Shown: positions 1-9,189 of the stretch, in pieces
How the letters are laid out: each line of letters starts with the position of its first letter
Position numbering within the stretch: position 1 is the first letter of the stretch
NCBI RefSeq assembly: GCF_000764665.1
Contig: NZ_JRGM01000129.1
Location: 62,001-126,000 of the forward strand
Source: Aeromonas lacus
GTDB taxonomy: Bacteria; Pseudomonadota; Gammaproteobacteria; Enterobacterales; Aeromonadaceae
DNA length: 64,000 bases
Direction: 5' to 3'
Position numbers and translations under genes: made by a program
The notes under the pieces: generated by a model
What the model was told of the DNA's origin: nothing
The model's input: only the letters and a program-made list of their open reading frames with translations
The model's database searches: none

Positions 1-1
1 G

Positions 2-475
2 TTTCGCGCCATCAAGGAGGCGCCGGATCTGGCCCATCTCAGCTGTCTGCTCGACAGCAATGGCTCGCTCGCGGAGACAGGCTGGCGGCGGCTGCTGCCG
101 CAGCTCGACGGTGCCATGATCGACCTCAAGGGGTGGCGTGACTCGGTACACCTCTCCCTGACCGGCTATGGCCGCGATCGGGTGCTGGCTTCGCTCAGGT
201 TGCTGGCAAGTCACGGCAAGCTGGCCGAGTTGCGGCTGCTCCATGTGCCGGGCAGGAGCGATTTTCTGGACGCAGAGGGGAGGCTCGATCGCGGTCTTGC
301 CGATTTTCTGGGCCAGCTCGGCGCTGTGCCGATCCGGCTCAACGGTTTTCGTCACCACGGGGTGAGGGGTGAGGCGACCCGCTGGCCCGAGGCCACTCGT
401 GACGAGCTGGAACTGCTGGCAAGTCGTTTGCGTGAGGCCGAGCTGGGGCCAGTGACGCTGCCGCCGCTAATCTGA
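2..475 (+). CDS. yjjW: YjjW family glycyl-radical enzyme activase, C-terminal part
   Basis: The gene is cut by the left window edge; only the last 157 codons are present, open from base 2. The visible part has the C-terminal half of a radical-SAM activase fold, with a conserved MIDLKGW stretch and the segment LRLLHVPGR. The radical-SAM CxxxCxxC motif would lie upstream, outside the window. In Escherichia coli the YjjW activase installs the glycyl radical on its partner YjjI, whose gene should be just to the left here. The family call is by resemblance of the tail only, so the subfamily is less certain than the activase assignment. Confidence 0.7.
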   Translation, partial: FRAIKEAPDLAHLSCLLDSNGSLAETGWRRLLPQLDGAMIDLKGWRDSVHLSLTGYGRDRVLASLRLLASHGKLAELRLLHVPGRSDFLDAEGRLDRGLADFLGQLGAVPIRLNGFRHHGVRGEATRWPEATRDELELLASRLREAELGPVTLPPLI

Positions 476-604
476 TTTCGGAGTCATGCCACAATACGAC
501 AGGCAGCGCCGCCAAAGCGGACAACTGTGATTTCTGTCTATTGGAGGGGGCGAGGGGGACGGCTAGAATATCGGGCATCCTCTTCCCTGCAATGACAAAG
601 AATC

Positions 605-928
605 ATGAGTGAAAGCAAGGCGTTATATCGGGTTCAGTTTATTTGCCACAGCGAGCGCTACGAAGTGTATGTACGCGAGGTGAATCAGGGCCAGCTGTTC
701 GGTTTTATCGAGATCGCCGATTTTGTGTGGGACAACCACACGGCGCTTATCGTCGACCCCAGTCACGAGAAGCTCAAAAACGAATTTGCCGATGTCCGCC
801 ACACCATGATCCCCATGCATCAGGTGCTGCGCATCGATCAGGTGCAAAAGCAGGGGGCGGCCCGCATTACCGAGCTGGGCAACAATGTCTCCCACTTTCC
901 CAGCCCCATCTATACCAAACGCCCCTGA
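605..928 (+). CDS. DUF1820 family protein
   Basis: A 107-residue soluble protein without signal peptide or membrane segment. It matches from memory the small DUF1820 family of gammaproteobacteria, in which an N-terminal YRVQF strand and the central segment GFIEIADFVWD are conserved. Its function is unknown. It is transcribed alone, in the same direction as the preceding activase after a 129-bp gap, and convergently with the following LysR gene. No terminator is obvious in the 17 bp between the two convergent stop codons. Confidence 0.8.
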   Translation: MSESKALYRVQFICHSERYEVYVREVNQGQLFGFIEIADFVWDNHTALIVDPSHEKLKNEFADVRHTMIPMHQVLRIDQVQKQGAARITELGNNVSHFPSPIYTKRP

Positions 929-945
929 TGGCAGGGCCGCCCGGT

Positions 946-1878
946 TCAGGGCGGCGTCAACTCCCGACCCAGTTGCAGGATCCGCTGGCGGAACCAGTGA
1001 CGAGCCGAACCATCGCCGGCCGGGCCATACCAGACCAGACTGTGGCTTACCTTGCCGTAATCGAACGGAACCGGCCTGATCACCAGATCCTGCTGGCTGG
1101 CCATGCGTGTCGCCCAGCCACCGATGGCGGTGAGGATGAGATCGCAGTGAGGTAGCAGGGCCGCGGCGCTGGCAAAATCGGGCAGGGTGGCGCCAATCTG
1201 GCGGCGTACCTGCTGCTGGGCCAGACTCTGCTCGAAGAAGGGGTTGGCCAGCTCGCTGTCGCGGATGGCGATGTGGCGCCAGCTCAGGTAAGCATCGAGA
1301 TCCCATGGCTGTGCCAGCGCCGGATGATCCTTACGCAGCAGGCAGACCAGCTGCTCTTCCCGGAGTGTCTCCCACACCAGCCCTTGCTGGCGCGGCAACG
1401 GCTGGCTCTGATCGTGAGGCAGGATGACAAAGTCGAGCTTGCCCGCCGCCAGTGCCTCCAGCCCCTGTTCATCCTTGTTCCAAATTTCCGGCACCATGCC
1501 GGGCACCTCTCTCATCAGCTGCCCCAAAATCGGCCCCACCGGCCAGCTCATCACGCTCTCGCGCAATCCCAGCCGCAGGGTGCCTTGCCACTGCAAGGGG
1601 TCGAAGGCGTTCTGGCGAGTCAGTCCGCTCAGTTCGCTCAGCAGTCGGTGCAGGGTCGGGGCCAGCCGTTCGGCAAAGGGGGTGAGCAGCAACTGGTTGC
1701 CCTGGCGGTAGAGCAGCTGATCGCCGAGCTGCTCACGCAGCTGGTTGAGGGTCTTGCTGACGGTCGAGGGGGTGGTGCAGAGCCGTTCGGCGGTGCGGGT
1801 GACGCTTTGGTTGTCGAGCAGCAGGTGCAGGGTGACCAGATGGCGACCGCCCAATCTCGAGAGTGCGATCAGATCCAT
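946..1878 (-). CDS. LysR family transcriptional regulator
   Basis: A 310-residue regulator with an N-terminal winged helix-turn-helix (residues about 8-65, including TRTAERLCTTPSTVSKTLNQL) followed by a type 2 periplasmic-binding-like effector domain. The start is the ATG preceded by a GGAG ribosome-binding site; an upstream in-frame extension has none. It lies downstream of tyrB on the same strand but is separated from it by a strong terminator, so it is probably transcribed from its own short promoter region. The target and ligand cannot be inferred; no divergent gene is present to suggest one. Confidence 0.9.
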   Translation of the reverse strand: MDLIALSRLGGRHLVTLHLLLDNQSVTRTAERLCTTPSTVSKTLNQLREQLGDQLLYRQGNQLLLTPFAERLAPTLHRLLSELSGLTRQNAFDPLQWQGTLRLGLRESVMSWPVGPILGQLMREVPGMVPEIWNKDEQGLEALAAGKLDFVILPHDQSQPLPRQQGLVWETLREEQLVCLLRKDHPALAQPWDLDAYLSWRHIAIRDSELANPFFEQSLAQQQVRRQIGATLPDFASAAALLPHCDLILTAIGGWATRMASQQDLVIRPVPFDYGKVSHSLVWYGPAGDGSARHWFRQRILQLGRELTPP

Positions 1879-1905
1879 AAAGACTCCACAAGCGAATGAA
1901 ACAGA

Positions 1906-1930
1906 CAAAAAGCCCCGCCAAAGCGGGGCT
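1906..1930 (-). terminator. Intrinsic terminator after tyrB
   Basis: The stem AGCCCCGC/GCGGGGCT (1911-1918 with 1923-1930) has a short loop and, read on the minus strand, is followed by a TTTTT run. It sits just beyond the tyrB stop and insulates the downstream LysR gene. Confidence 0.9.
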
Positions 1931-1938
1931 GATGCGGA

Positions 1939-3135
1939 TTAGCCCTTGAGCACCGCCGCCATGGCGTCAGCCACATAGTCGACGTTGCGACTGTTGAGGC
2001 CCGCCACGCACATGCGGCCGGAGCGCACCAGATAGACGGCGAACTCCTCGCGCAGGCGATCTACCTGCTCCGGGGTGAAGCCGGTGTAGCTGAACATGCC
2101 GCGCTGGTTGATGAAGTAGCTGAAATCGCGGCCCGGCACCTTGGCGCTCAGCACCTCGAACAGCTTCTGGCGCATCGCCTTGATGCGGGTGCGCATCTCG
2201 GTCACTTCATCGACCCACATGGCGTGCAGCTCGGGCTGGCTCATCACCGCCGCGGTGATCTGGCCACCGTGGGTGGGAGGGCTGGAGTAGTTGCGACGCA
2301 CGGTGGCCTTCATCTGGCCCAGCACTCGGCTCGCCTCTTCGGCATCTTTGCAGATGACCGACAGGCCACCACAGCGCTCGCCGTAGAAGGAGAGGTTCTT
2401 GGAGAAGGAGTTGCTGACGAAGAAGCTGACACCGGCGGCCACCATGGCGCGGATGGCGTAGGCGTCCTCTTCCAGTCCATCACCGAAGCCCTGATAGGCG
2501 ATGTCCATAAAGGGGATCAGGTTCTTCTCGACCACCAGCGCAATCACCCGATCCCACTGGGCGCGGGAGAGATCCACCCCGGTCGGGTTGTGGCAGCAGG
2601 GGTGCAGCAGCACGATGCTCTTGGCCGGCAGGGTGCTCAGGCAGTCGATCATCGCATCGAACTGCACGCCGCCGGTGGCCGCATCGTAGTAGGGGTAGTC
2701 GTGCACCTTGATGCCGGCGCCCTCGAACATCGCCTTGTGGTTGTCCCAGGTCGGATTGCTGACCCACACCTCGGAGGTCGGGAAGTAGCGCTTGAGCAGG
2801 TCTGCGCCAATCTTCAGCGCGCCTGAGCCGCCGATGGTCTGGATGGTGGCGATGCGACCCGCCTTGACCGCTTCATGGTCGGCACCAAACAGCAGGTGCT
2901 GCACCGCAGTGCGGTAGTTGGCTGCACCCTCCATCGGCTGGTAGGGGCGTGGCGCCGGGGCTGCAGCGCGCTGTGCTTCGGCCTGCTGCACCGACGGCAG
3001 CAGCGGAATACGCCCCTGCTCGTCGTAATAGAGGCCGATCCCCAGGTTCACCTTCTGCTCGCGGGTGTCTTTGTGGAAGGTCTCGACCAGGGTCAGGATG
3101 GGGTCGCCAGCATAGGCATCGACGTGTTCAAACAT
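1939..3135 (-). CDS. tyrB: Aromatic amino acid aminotransferase
   Basis: A 398-residue class I PLP-dependent aminotransferase that transfers the amino group between glutamate and aromatic keto acids (final step of Tyr and Phe synthesis), with some aspartate activity. It resembles E. coli TyrB along its whole length: the N terminus [16 protein letters not shown], the loop [12 protein letters not shown], and [14 protein letters not shown] with the PLP lysine at about residue 246. The arginine near the C terminus that binds the substrate carboxylate ([10 protein letters not shown]) is present. It has an AAGGA ribosome-binding site and its own terminator. No clear TyrR box was found upstream. Confidence 0.92.
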   Translation of the reverse strand: MFEHVDAYAGDPILTLVETFHKDTREQKVNLGIGLYYDEQGRIPLLPSVQQAEAQRAAAPAPRPYQPMEGAANYRTAVQHLLFGADHEAVKAGRIATIQTIGGSGALKIGADLLKRYFPTSEVWVSNPTWDNHKAMFEGAGIKVHDYPYYDAATGGVQFDAMIDCLSTLPAKSIVLLHPCCHNPTGVDLSRAQWDRVIALVVEKNLIPFMDIAYQGFGDGLEEDAYAIRAMVAAGVSFFVSNSFSKNLSFYGERCGGLSVICKDAEEASRVLGQMKATVRRNYSSPPTHGGQITAAVMSQPELHAMWVDEVTEMRTRIKAMRQKLFEVLSAKVPGRDFSYFINQRGMFSYTGFTPEQVDRLREEFAVYLVRSGRMCVAGLNSRNVDYVADAMAAVLKG

Positions 3136-3303
3136 GGGGGGTCCTTGCGAAATGGAATCCAGAGTATGGCGATCAATGATCGGCGCTCATCATGGCGTAA
3201 AGCCGGCGAGGGCTCAAGTCAGAAAGGGGTAGGGCTGGCGGGCCGACACTGGTCTGCTGTAAACGGGATGATGCGGAGCTGCCCGCAGCCCCATTCTGAG
3301 GCC

Positions 3304-3579
3304 TTACTTCAGATAGGATCGCAAGACCCGCACTACCTGATCCAGATCCTCCAGCCGCTCGGCGTGGGTCGCCTCTTCGGCGCCCAGGTGTTCGCGCATG
3401 TGCCCCTCCAGCACCTCCAGCATCAGGCCGTTGACGGCGCCGCGGATGGCGGCGATCTGCTGCAAAATGGCTGCGCACTCGCTCTCCTGCTCCAGCGCAC
3501 TTTCCAGCGCCCCGGCCTGTCCCTTGATGCGGCGCACCCGTGCCAGCAGCTTCTTCTTGTCGTGGATGGTGTGTGACAT
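3304..3579 (-). CDS. RcnR/DmeR-type nickel-cobalt-sensing repressor
   Basis: A 91-residue all-helical CsoR/RcnR/FrmR family repressor. The N terminus MSHTIHDKKKL and the core QQIAAIRGAVNGLM match RcnR most closely. The four RcnR metal ligands are all present: His3, Cys35, His60 and His64; the formaldehyde sensor FrmR lacks the full set. It is divergent from the CDF exporter next door, with a 71-bp shared promoter region containing an 18-bp inverted repeat. By analogy with DmeR/DmeF of rhizobia it should repress the exporter until Co(II) or Ni(II) binds. Specificity is inferred from ligands and neighbour, not shown. Confidence 0.85.
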   Translation of the reverse strand: MSHTIHDKKKLLARVRRIKGQAGALESALEQESECAAILQQIAAIRGAVNGLMLEVLEGHMREHLGAEEATHAERLEDLDQVVRVLRSYLK

Positions 3580-3602
3580 GCAGGATCCTTTCGATCAATA
3601 AA

Positions 3603-3620
3603 ACTATACTAGGGTATAGT
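3603..3620. promoter_or_regulatory. Candidate RcnR/DmeR operator
   Basis: A perfect inverted repeat ACTATAC-TAGG-GTATAGT lies between the divergent repressor and exporter genes. Read on the minus strand its centre is a CCC run flanked by TATAC/GTATA, the same layout (AT-rich arms around a short G/C tract) known for RcnR and DmeR operators. It is 31 bp upstream of the exporter start and 24 bp upstream of the repressor start, so one dimer or tetramer could control both. Confidence 0.7.
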
Positions 3621-3650
3621 ATATTGTATTGTCGTTCTCAGGAGAAATTC

Positions 3651-4610
3651 ATGTCATCCCTCGCCTCATCCCACTGCCACCAACCCGTTGTGCACGAAGG
3701 CAATCCGCTGGCCGAACAGAAGACCCGCTGGGCCGTGCTGCTCACAGTCATCATGATGGTGGCGGAGATCGGCGGCGGCTGGTTCTACAACTCCATGGCG
3801 CTGTTGGCCGATGGCTGGCACATGAGCTCCCACGCACTGGCCCTCGGTCTCTCGGTATTGGCCTACCGCGCCGCCCGCCACTTTGCCCGTGACCACAGAT
3901 TCAGCTTCGGCACCTGGAAGATCGAGGTGCTGGGTGGCTTTACCAGTGCTCTCTTGCTGGTGGGGGTGGCCGGCATGATGCTGTTCGAATCGGTGTTCCG
4001 GCTGCTGGATCCCAGCCCGATCCACTACCAGCAGGCTATCGCCATCGCCATCGTCGGCTTGCTGGTGAACCTTGCCTGTGCCTGGCTGCTTAAGGATGAT
4101 CACGGTCACCACCATCATCACGGCCATGGGCATGGTCACCATGATGATCATCACGACCACGATCACTCGCACGATCATCACCACGGCCATCAGGATCTAA
4201 ACCTGCGCGCCGCCTACATCCACGTGCTGGCAGATGCAGCCACCTCGGTGCTGGCGATTCTGGCGCTGGTGGGGGGCATGCTGTGGGGGGCCGACTGGCT
4301 CGATCCGCTGATGGGCATAGTGGGGGCCGGACTGGTCGCTGTATGGGCCTGGGGACTGCTGCGCGACTCCGGCCGGGTGTTGCTGGATGCCGAGATGGAT
4401 GCCCCGCTGGTGGCGGAGATCCGCGAGGTGATTGCCGAACTGCCACAGACCGAGATCCGTGATCTCCACGTCTGGCGGGTAGGTCAGCAGCAGTATGCCT
4501 GCGTGCTCTCCCTGCTGATGATGGCGCCCCTGTCGGCCAATCAGATCCGCGAGCGGCTCGCCATCCATGAAGAGCTGGTACATGTCACCATCGAGATCGC
4601 TACCGAATAA
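3651..4610 (+). CDS. dmeF: DmeF-type cation diffusion facilitator (Co/Ni exporter)
   Basis: A 319-residue CDF family exporter with six predicted inner-membrane helices, driving divalent metal out against protons. The CDF signature residues are visible in SMALLADGWHMSSHALAL (helix 2) and HVLADAATSVLAI (helix 5), two HxxxD-type metal sites. Between helices 4 and 5 is a very His/Asp-rich cytoplasmic loop, about residues 147-180, typical of DmeF-type and ZitB-like exporters. The start is set by CAGGAGA eight bases upstream; a longer frame would run into the repressor promoter. The neighbouring RcnR-type repressor argues for cobalt/nickel over zinc. Confidence 0.85.
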   Translation: MSSLASSHCHQPVVHEGNPLAEQKTRWAVLLTVIMMVAEIGGGWFYNSMALLADGWHMSSHALALGLSVLAYRAARHFARDHRFSFGTWKIEVLGGFTSALLLVGVAGMMLFESVFRLLDPSPIHYQQAIAIAIVGLLVNLACAWLLKDDHGHHHHHGHGHGHHDDHHDHDHSHDHHHGHQDLNLRAAYIHVLADAATSVLAILALVGGMLWGADWLDPLMGIVGAGLVAVWAWGLLRDSGRVLLDAEMDAPLVAEIREVIAELPQTEIRDLHVWRVGQQQYACVLSLLMMAPLSANQIRERLAIHEELVHVTIEIATE

Positions 4611-4617
4611 AAGCAAA

Positions 4618-4638
4618 CAGGGGGGCCTTGGCCCCCTG
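4618..4638. terminator. Bidirectional hairpin between dmeF and a convergent gene
   Basis: A GC-rich palindrome CAGGGGG...CCCCCTG closes both convergent genes. On the minus strand it is followed by TGTTTGCTTTT, on the plus strand only by a weak T tract. Confidence 0.7.
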
Positions 4639-4664
4639 ATTTCAGCACCGTTGGCTCTCTGATG

Positions 4665-5078
4665 TCAGTGCGGTTGCCCGGTGATCTCCTCCTGCGGCTT
4701 GTGTTGCCAGACCGCGCCCAGCAGCAGCTTGAGCAGCAGTTGCGGCGGGTTGTCGAGCAGTTTGCCTGACTCCAGCAGCAGCTGTCCGTCGGCACCAAAG
4801 CCAAGGCTTGCATCGACGGTGCCATCTTCGGCTACCACCTGGAGCAGACCATTGAGGGCACCGCGCTCGCCGGGCTGGCAGCGCAGCCGCAGTTCGCGGG
4901 GCTCTCCCAGCAGAGTAAATGCGCGGCTCAGGGGAGGTGAGTCCTCATAGTCGGGCCAGTTGAAGAAGTGATACTGCTCGGCCAGGGTGCCAGCCTGCTG
5001 GCAAAACTGGTCGAACAGCAGCCCGATCGCCTGGTACTCCAGATCCAGCCGTTGCGCCTGTTCCTCAATCCTTTTCAT
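4665..5078 (-). CDS. Conserved hypothetical protein
   Basis: A 137-residue acidic cytoplasmic protein I do not recognise. The N-terminal third (MKRIEEQAQRLDLEYQAIGLLFDQF) is a probable amphipathic helix; the middle has a beta-rich pattern (LRLRCQPGERGALNGLLQVV, DASLGFGADGQLLLESG); the C terminus is leucine-rich. There is no signal peptide. The start is the internal ATG preceded by AAGGAGCAGGTG; the upstream 19 codons have no ribosome-binding site. Codon use is like its neighbours, so it is probably a real single gene. It shares a 265-bp upstream region with the divergent pullulanase gene. Confidence 0.6.
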   Translation of the reverse strand: MKRIEEQAQRLDLEYQAIGLLFDQFCQQAGTLAEQYHFFNWPDYEDSPPLSRAFTLLGEPRELRLRCQPGERGALNGLLQVVAEDGTVDASLGFGADGQLLLESGKLLDNPPQLLLKLLLGAVWQHKPQEEITGQPH

Positions 5079-5343
5079 CACCTGCTCCTTCTCTATCCAC
5101 TTGATCGAAAATTGCTTTTCCCGACCCAGTGACAACCGTTAGTCAGATATGAAGCCAAATTGCCGCGGGGTCTGTGAGCCGGATCCAAGTTTCCATCTGA
5201 AAACGTTATCTTGTTGAAAAAGTTTGGCTTTTCTGCCCGTCTGCTCACATTTGCAACGATTTTCGCTGATTAAGATGGCACCACCTGGCAATGACCGGGG
5301 GCTCGACTATCGAGACTAACTACACAGCGGGAATTATAAAAAT

Positions 5344-8300
5344 ATGGATATGAAAAAGACCAAAGTGGCGCTGGTAACAGCCTCACTGCTCGCGCTTTTG
5401 TCTGGCTGTCATGACAACACATCACCCTCCAACCCCAAGCCCCCGGCCGAGCCTGTCGCTCGCCTGCCCAAGATAGATCCCCCCAAAGAGCTGCTGATGG
5501 CCGGTAACAATCAGGCGGTGATCGCCCTGGTTGATACCCAGACCGTGGCAGCCAGAAGTGCCGAAGGGCCCTTTGCCAGCTACAGCCTTCATCTCTGGAA
5601 CAACGAGGCCTGCTCTGCCACCGAGGCGAGCGGCCTGAACAGCGGTTGGGATGACAAGAGCAAGAGTCCCGCTGCGGCTGACAGCTTTGGCCCGGCCTGG
5701 GTGGTGCCGCTCAGCAAGCTGGAAGGGTGCATCAACTTTATCGCTCGCAACGGCGATCTGGCCAACCTGACCGGCAGCGACATGAAGGTGATCTTCAAGG
5801 ATCATCCGGATCGCACCGTAGCCATTGTGGCGGGCAAGAAAGAGGTGTTTGGCAGCCGCGCCGACGCCTTCACCGCCGCGTTTGGCGTGGCAGGGGCCAG
5901 CGCTCATCTGATCGATGGCAACACCCTGATTTGGCAAGGGGGCAAGGACAAGCCCCATGTTCGCCTCTACTACGCAGCATCAGGGCAGATCACAGCGAAT
6001 AACAAGGGGGTATTTGATTTCCCCTATATCAAACTGACTCCTACCACTCTGAGCGCCGAGCAGCATGCCAAATATCCGCACCTCAAGGATGCCGCTGCCT
6101 TTGCCCTGCCCAGCGGCAAGGATCTCAAGCCCCTGCTCAAGGGGGAGCTGGTGGCTATCGGTACCGATGCTGACGGCATTTTGCTGGGTGCAACTCTGGT
6201 ACAGAGCGCTGGCGCCCTCGATGCCCTCTATGCGACCGAGGCAACCAAGCTCAGCTATGGTGCCGTGGTAGATGGCAACCGAGTTACCTTCCGTCTCTGG
6301 GCGCCGACCGCCAAGTCGGTCAAGCTGGCTCTCTACAATGCCAATCACAAGAAACGTCGCAAGGTGGCGATGACCTTTGACAGCGCCAGCGGCAGCTGGA
6401 GTTACGAAGGGTGCAGCGAGCTGATCGGCCAGTTCTACCGCTACGACATGGAGGTTTACCACCCGCTGAGCCGCAAGGTCGAGCACTATGAGGTGACCGA
6501 CCCCTACTCCCTGAGTCTGGCGATGAACTCCGAGTTCAGTCAGGTGGTGGATCTCGATGATCCGGCCCTCAAGCCGGAAGGGTGGGACAGCCTGAAGGCA
6601 CCCCACAGCCAGCAGAACCCCGCCGACATCACCATCTATGAAGCCCATGTCCGCGATCTGACCGGCAACGATGATTCCACCCCGTTGGAGCATCGCGGCA
6701 AGTTCCTCGGCCTGGCCGATACCGATACCGCACCGGTCAAACATCTGCAGGAGCTGGCCAAGAGTGGCGTCAGTCACTTGCACCTGCTGCCGGTGTTCGA
6801 CATCGCTACTGTCAACGAGGATCCGGCCAAGGTGGCCAATATCGGCGATGACTTCAGCAAGCTCTGTCAGGTCAATCCGGATGTGAAAACATCCAGATTT
6901 GGTACTTACTGCGGCGGTGGCCAGACTGTCGGCCAGGTGTTGGATACGCTCAAGTCGGGCGACACCAGGGATAACCCGCAGGTGCAGGAGCTCTCCGGCT
7001 ATCTGCGCGGCGTCGACTCCTTCAACTGGGGTTATGACCCCTATCACTACACCACGCCGGAAGGCTCCTACGCCACCAATGCCGAGGGCACCCAGCGCAT
7101 CCTTGAGTTCCGCGAGATGGTCAAGGCCATCAAGCAGAACATCGGCATGAACGTGGTGATGGACGTGGTCTACAACCACACCAACGAATCCGGGCTCGGC
7201 CCCAAGTCGGTGCTCGACAAGATAGTGCCCTGGTACTATCAGCGCCTCAACCCGGAGACCGGCTCGGTGGAGAACTCCACCTGCTGCTCCAACACGGCGC
7301 CGGAACACGCCATGTTCGCCAAGCTGATGGATGATTCGCTGGTGACCTGGGCTCGCGACTACAAGATCGATGCCTTCCGCTTCGACCTGATGGGCCACCA
7401 CCCGAAAGCTCAGATGGTGCAGGCGCTGGCCGCAGTGAAGAAGGTCAACCCGGATATGTACTTCTACGGCGAGGGGTGGAACTTCGGCGAAGTGCAGGAT
7501 GACAAGCGCTTCGTGCAGGCGACCCAGAAGCATCTGGGCGGCACAGGCATCGGTTCCTTCTCCGACCGCTTGCGCGATGCGGTACGCGGCGGCAGTCCAT
7601 TCGACGGCGGCGATACCATTCGCGAGACTCAGGGCTTTGGCAACGGTGCCTTTGTCTACCCCAATGAAGCGAGCAAGGTGACCAGGGATCAGGCGCTCCA
7701 TCTGGCGGATCTGGTTCGTCTTGGCATGGCGGGCAACCTCAAGGATTTCGTCCTGACCGACAAGGACGGGGTGCCGAAGAAGGGCTCCGAGATCGACTAC
7801 AACGGCCAGAGCGCCGGTTATGCCAAGGATCCGGGGGAGGTGCAGAACTATGTCGACAAGCACGACAACCAGACCCTGTTCGACAACCTGATCTACAAGG
7901 CGCCTGCCAGTGCCGATCTGGTGCGGATGCAGGGGGTATCGCTGGCTACCGCCATGCTGGGACAGGGTATTCCCTTCACCCACGCCGGTGTCGAGCTGTT
8001 GCGTTCCAAATCCATGGAACGGGACAGCTACGACTCGGGCGACTGGTACAACAAGGTTGACTACACCTTGGCTGATAGCAACTTTGACAAGGGGTTGCCG
8101 CGCAAAGACAAGGATGGCGACAACTACCCGCTGATCGAGAAGGTGCTGACGCTCAATGGCAAGCCAAACGGCACCGATATGGAGACCATGGTGAGCTTCT
8201 ATCAGGAGCTGGCGGAGCTGCGCAAATCATCGCGTCTGCTGCGTCTGGGGAGTGGTGCCGAGGTGATCAAGCGGGTCGATTTCCGCAATACCGGCCCGGA

Positions 8301-8988
8301 TCAGGTTCCCGGCCTGATCGTGATGACGGTGGATGACGGTGTCAATGCGGGGGCAGATCTGGATCCGGCTATCGACGGTCTGGTGGTCATGATCAACGCC
8401 ACCAACCAGAGCCAAAGCATCGGCGACTTCCGTGATGGCAACGATCAGCCGATCGACCTGAGTGGTTTGCAACTGAGCTCAGCTCACCGCGCTGGCAACA
8501 GTATCGCCCGTGATGCCGCTGTCAGTGGCGGCACCCTGACGCTGGGGGCCTGGTCGGCCGCGGTGTTCGTCAAGCCGCAGTCCGGTGCGCAGGGGGCGGG
8601 TCTGCCGCTTGGCAAGAAAACTGACCTGAGCACGCTGCCACCGTTTGGCAACACGGGCATCTTTGTGCGTGGCTTCCTGGGTCAGTGGGATGTCGTCAAC
8701 CAGATGAGCTTTGATGGCAACTACATGTACGGGCTGACCGTGCCGGTCACCGATGGCCAATTGGGCCAGACCACCCTGAAGATCGCCGATGCCAGCTGGA
8801 ACATCGCCAACTACGGCAAGTGTGCGCCGAGCGATGTGCTGACCGTTTCAGCCCCTCTTACCCTGTGCAAAGGGGGGAGTGACGTCGGTATGACCCTGAG
8901 CAAGGCGGGTAACTACAAGTTTGTCTTTACCGCCATGGACAAGGAGAAGCCGACCCTGAGCGTCAGCGTGGCGGATGCAACACCCTAG
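5344..8988 (+). CDS. pulA: Pullulanase lipoprotein (type I, GH13)
   Basis: A 1214-residue secreted debranching enzyme cleaving alpha-1,6 bonds in pullulan and branched starch or glycogen. A signal peptide ends in the lipobox LSGC (Cys22), so it should be lipidated and anchored or surface-displayed through type II secretion. The order is a pullulanase-associated N-terminal domain (about 60-160), CBM48 (about 295-395), the GH13 barrel and a C-terminal beta domain. GH13 regions are intact: DVVYNHT, RFDLMGHH (nucleophile Asp681), YGEGWNF (acid/base Glu710) and KHDN (Asp841); the type I motif NWGYDPYHY is present. The first ATG or the one two codons later may start it. No MalT box was found upstream. 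Confidence 0.93.
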   Translation: MDMKKTKVALVTASLLALLSGCHDNTSPSNPKPPAEPVARLPKIDPPKELLMAGNNQAVIALVDTQTVAARSAEGPFASYSLHLWNNEACSATEASGLNSGWDDKSKSPAAADSFGPAWVVPLSKLEGCINFIARNGDLANLTGSDMKVIFKDHPDRTVAIVAGKKEVFGSRADAFTAAFGVAGASAHLIDGNTLIWQGGKDKPHVRLYYAASGQITANNKGVFDFPYIKLTPTTLSAEQHAKYPHLKDAAAFALPSGKDLKPLLKGELVAIGTDADGILLGATLVQSAGALDALYATEATKLSYGAVVDGNRVTFRLWAPTAKSVKLALYNANHKKRRKVAMTFDSASGSWSYEGCSELIGQFYRYDMEVYHPLSRKVEHYEVTDPYSLSLAMNSEFSQVVDLDDPALKPEGWDSLKAPHSQQNPADITIYEAHVRDLTGNDDSTPLEHRGKFLGLADTDTAPVKHLQELAKSGVSHLHLLPVFDIATVNEDPAKVANIGDDFSKLCQVNPDVKTSRFGTYCGGGQTVGQVLDTLKSGDTRDNPQVQELSGYLRGVDSFNWGYDPYHYTTPEGSYATNAEGTQRILEFREMVKAIKQNIGMNVVMDVVYNHTNESGLGPKSVLDKIVPWYYQRLNPETGSVENSTCCSNTAPEHAMFAKLMDDSLVTWARDYKIDAFRFDLMGHHPKAQMVQALAAVKKVNPDMYFYGEGWNFGEVQDDKRFVQATQKHLGGTGIGSFSDRLRDAVRGGSPFDGGDTIRETQGFGNGAFVYPNEASKVTRDQALHLADLVRLGMAGNLKDFVLTDKDGVPKKGSEIDYNGQSAGYAKDPGEVQNYVDKHDNQTLFDNLIYKAPASADLVRMQGVSLATAMLGQGIPFTHAGVELLRSKSMERDSYDSGDWYNKVDYTLADSNFDKGLPRKDKDGDNYPLIEKVLTLNGKPNGTDMETMVSFYQELAELRKSSRLLRLGSGAEVIKRVDFRNTGPDQVPGLIVMTVDDGVNAGADLDPAIDGLVVMINATNQSQSIGDFRDGNDQPIDLSGLQLSSAHRAGNSIARDAAVSGGTLTLGAWSAAVFVKPQSGAQGAGLPLGKKTDLSTLPPFGNTGIFVRGFLGQWDVVNQMSFDGNYMYGLTVPVTDGQLGQTTLKIADASWNIANYGKCAPSDVLTVSAPLTLCKGGSDVGMTLSKAGNYKFVFTAMDKEKPTLSVSVADATP

Positions 8989-9076
8989 GCAAACCCATTG
9001 AGCTCGGGGGATGGCTCGGCGTCCCCGGGTTGAATTCCACCTCGCCAAGGGTGGGATAATCCGAGAGAGTAAGCAA

Positions 9077-9113
9077 AGCGCGACTGCCGACCGGCAGGCG
9101 CGCTTTTTCTTTT
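9077..9113 (+). terminator. Intrinsic terminator after pullulanase
   Basis: Stem GCGCG-A-CTGCC with GGCAG-G-CGCGC around a GACC loop, followed by TTTTTCTTTT, 89 bp after the pullulanase stop. Confidence 0.85.
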
Positions 9114-9130
9114 ACGAGGAGTCGTGAGAG

Positions 9131-9164
9131 GAAAAAGAAAAGCCGTCCCGGTTGGGGGACGGCT
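9131..9164 (-). terminator. Intrinsic terminator after the P-type ATPase gene
   Basis: Stem AGCCGTCC/GGACGGCT (9141-9148 with 9157-9164); on the minus strand it is followed by TTTCTTTTTC. It directly follows the ATPase stop codon. Confidence 0.85.
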
Positions 9165-9189
9165 TTTGGCTGGGATGCTATCGGCTGGC

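Noticed and set aside
5136-5343. MalT box search upstream of pullulanase
   Set aside because: No GGATGA/TCATCC-type core is present in the intergenic region, so maltose regulation through MalT is not supported by sequence.
5980-7983. A 667-codon minus-strand open frame opposite pullulanase
   Set aside because: It lies wholly antisense to a clear GH13 enzyme with intact motifs; high GC content keeps the opposite frame open. No family features.
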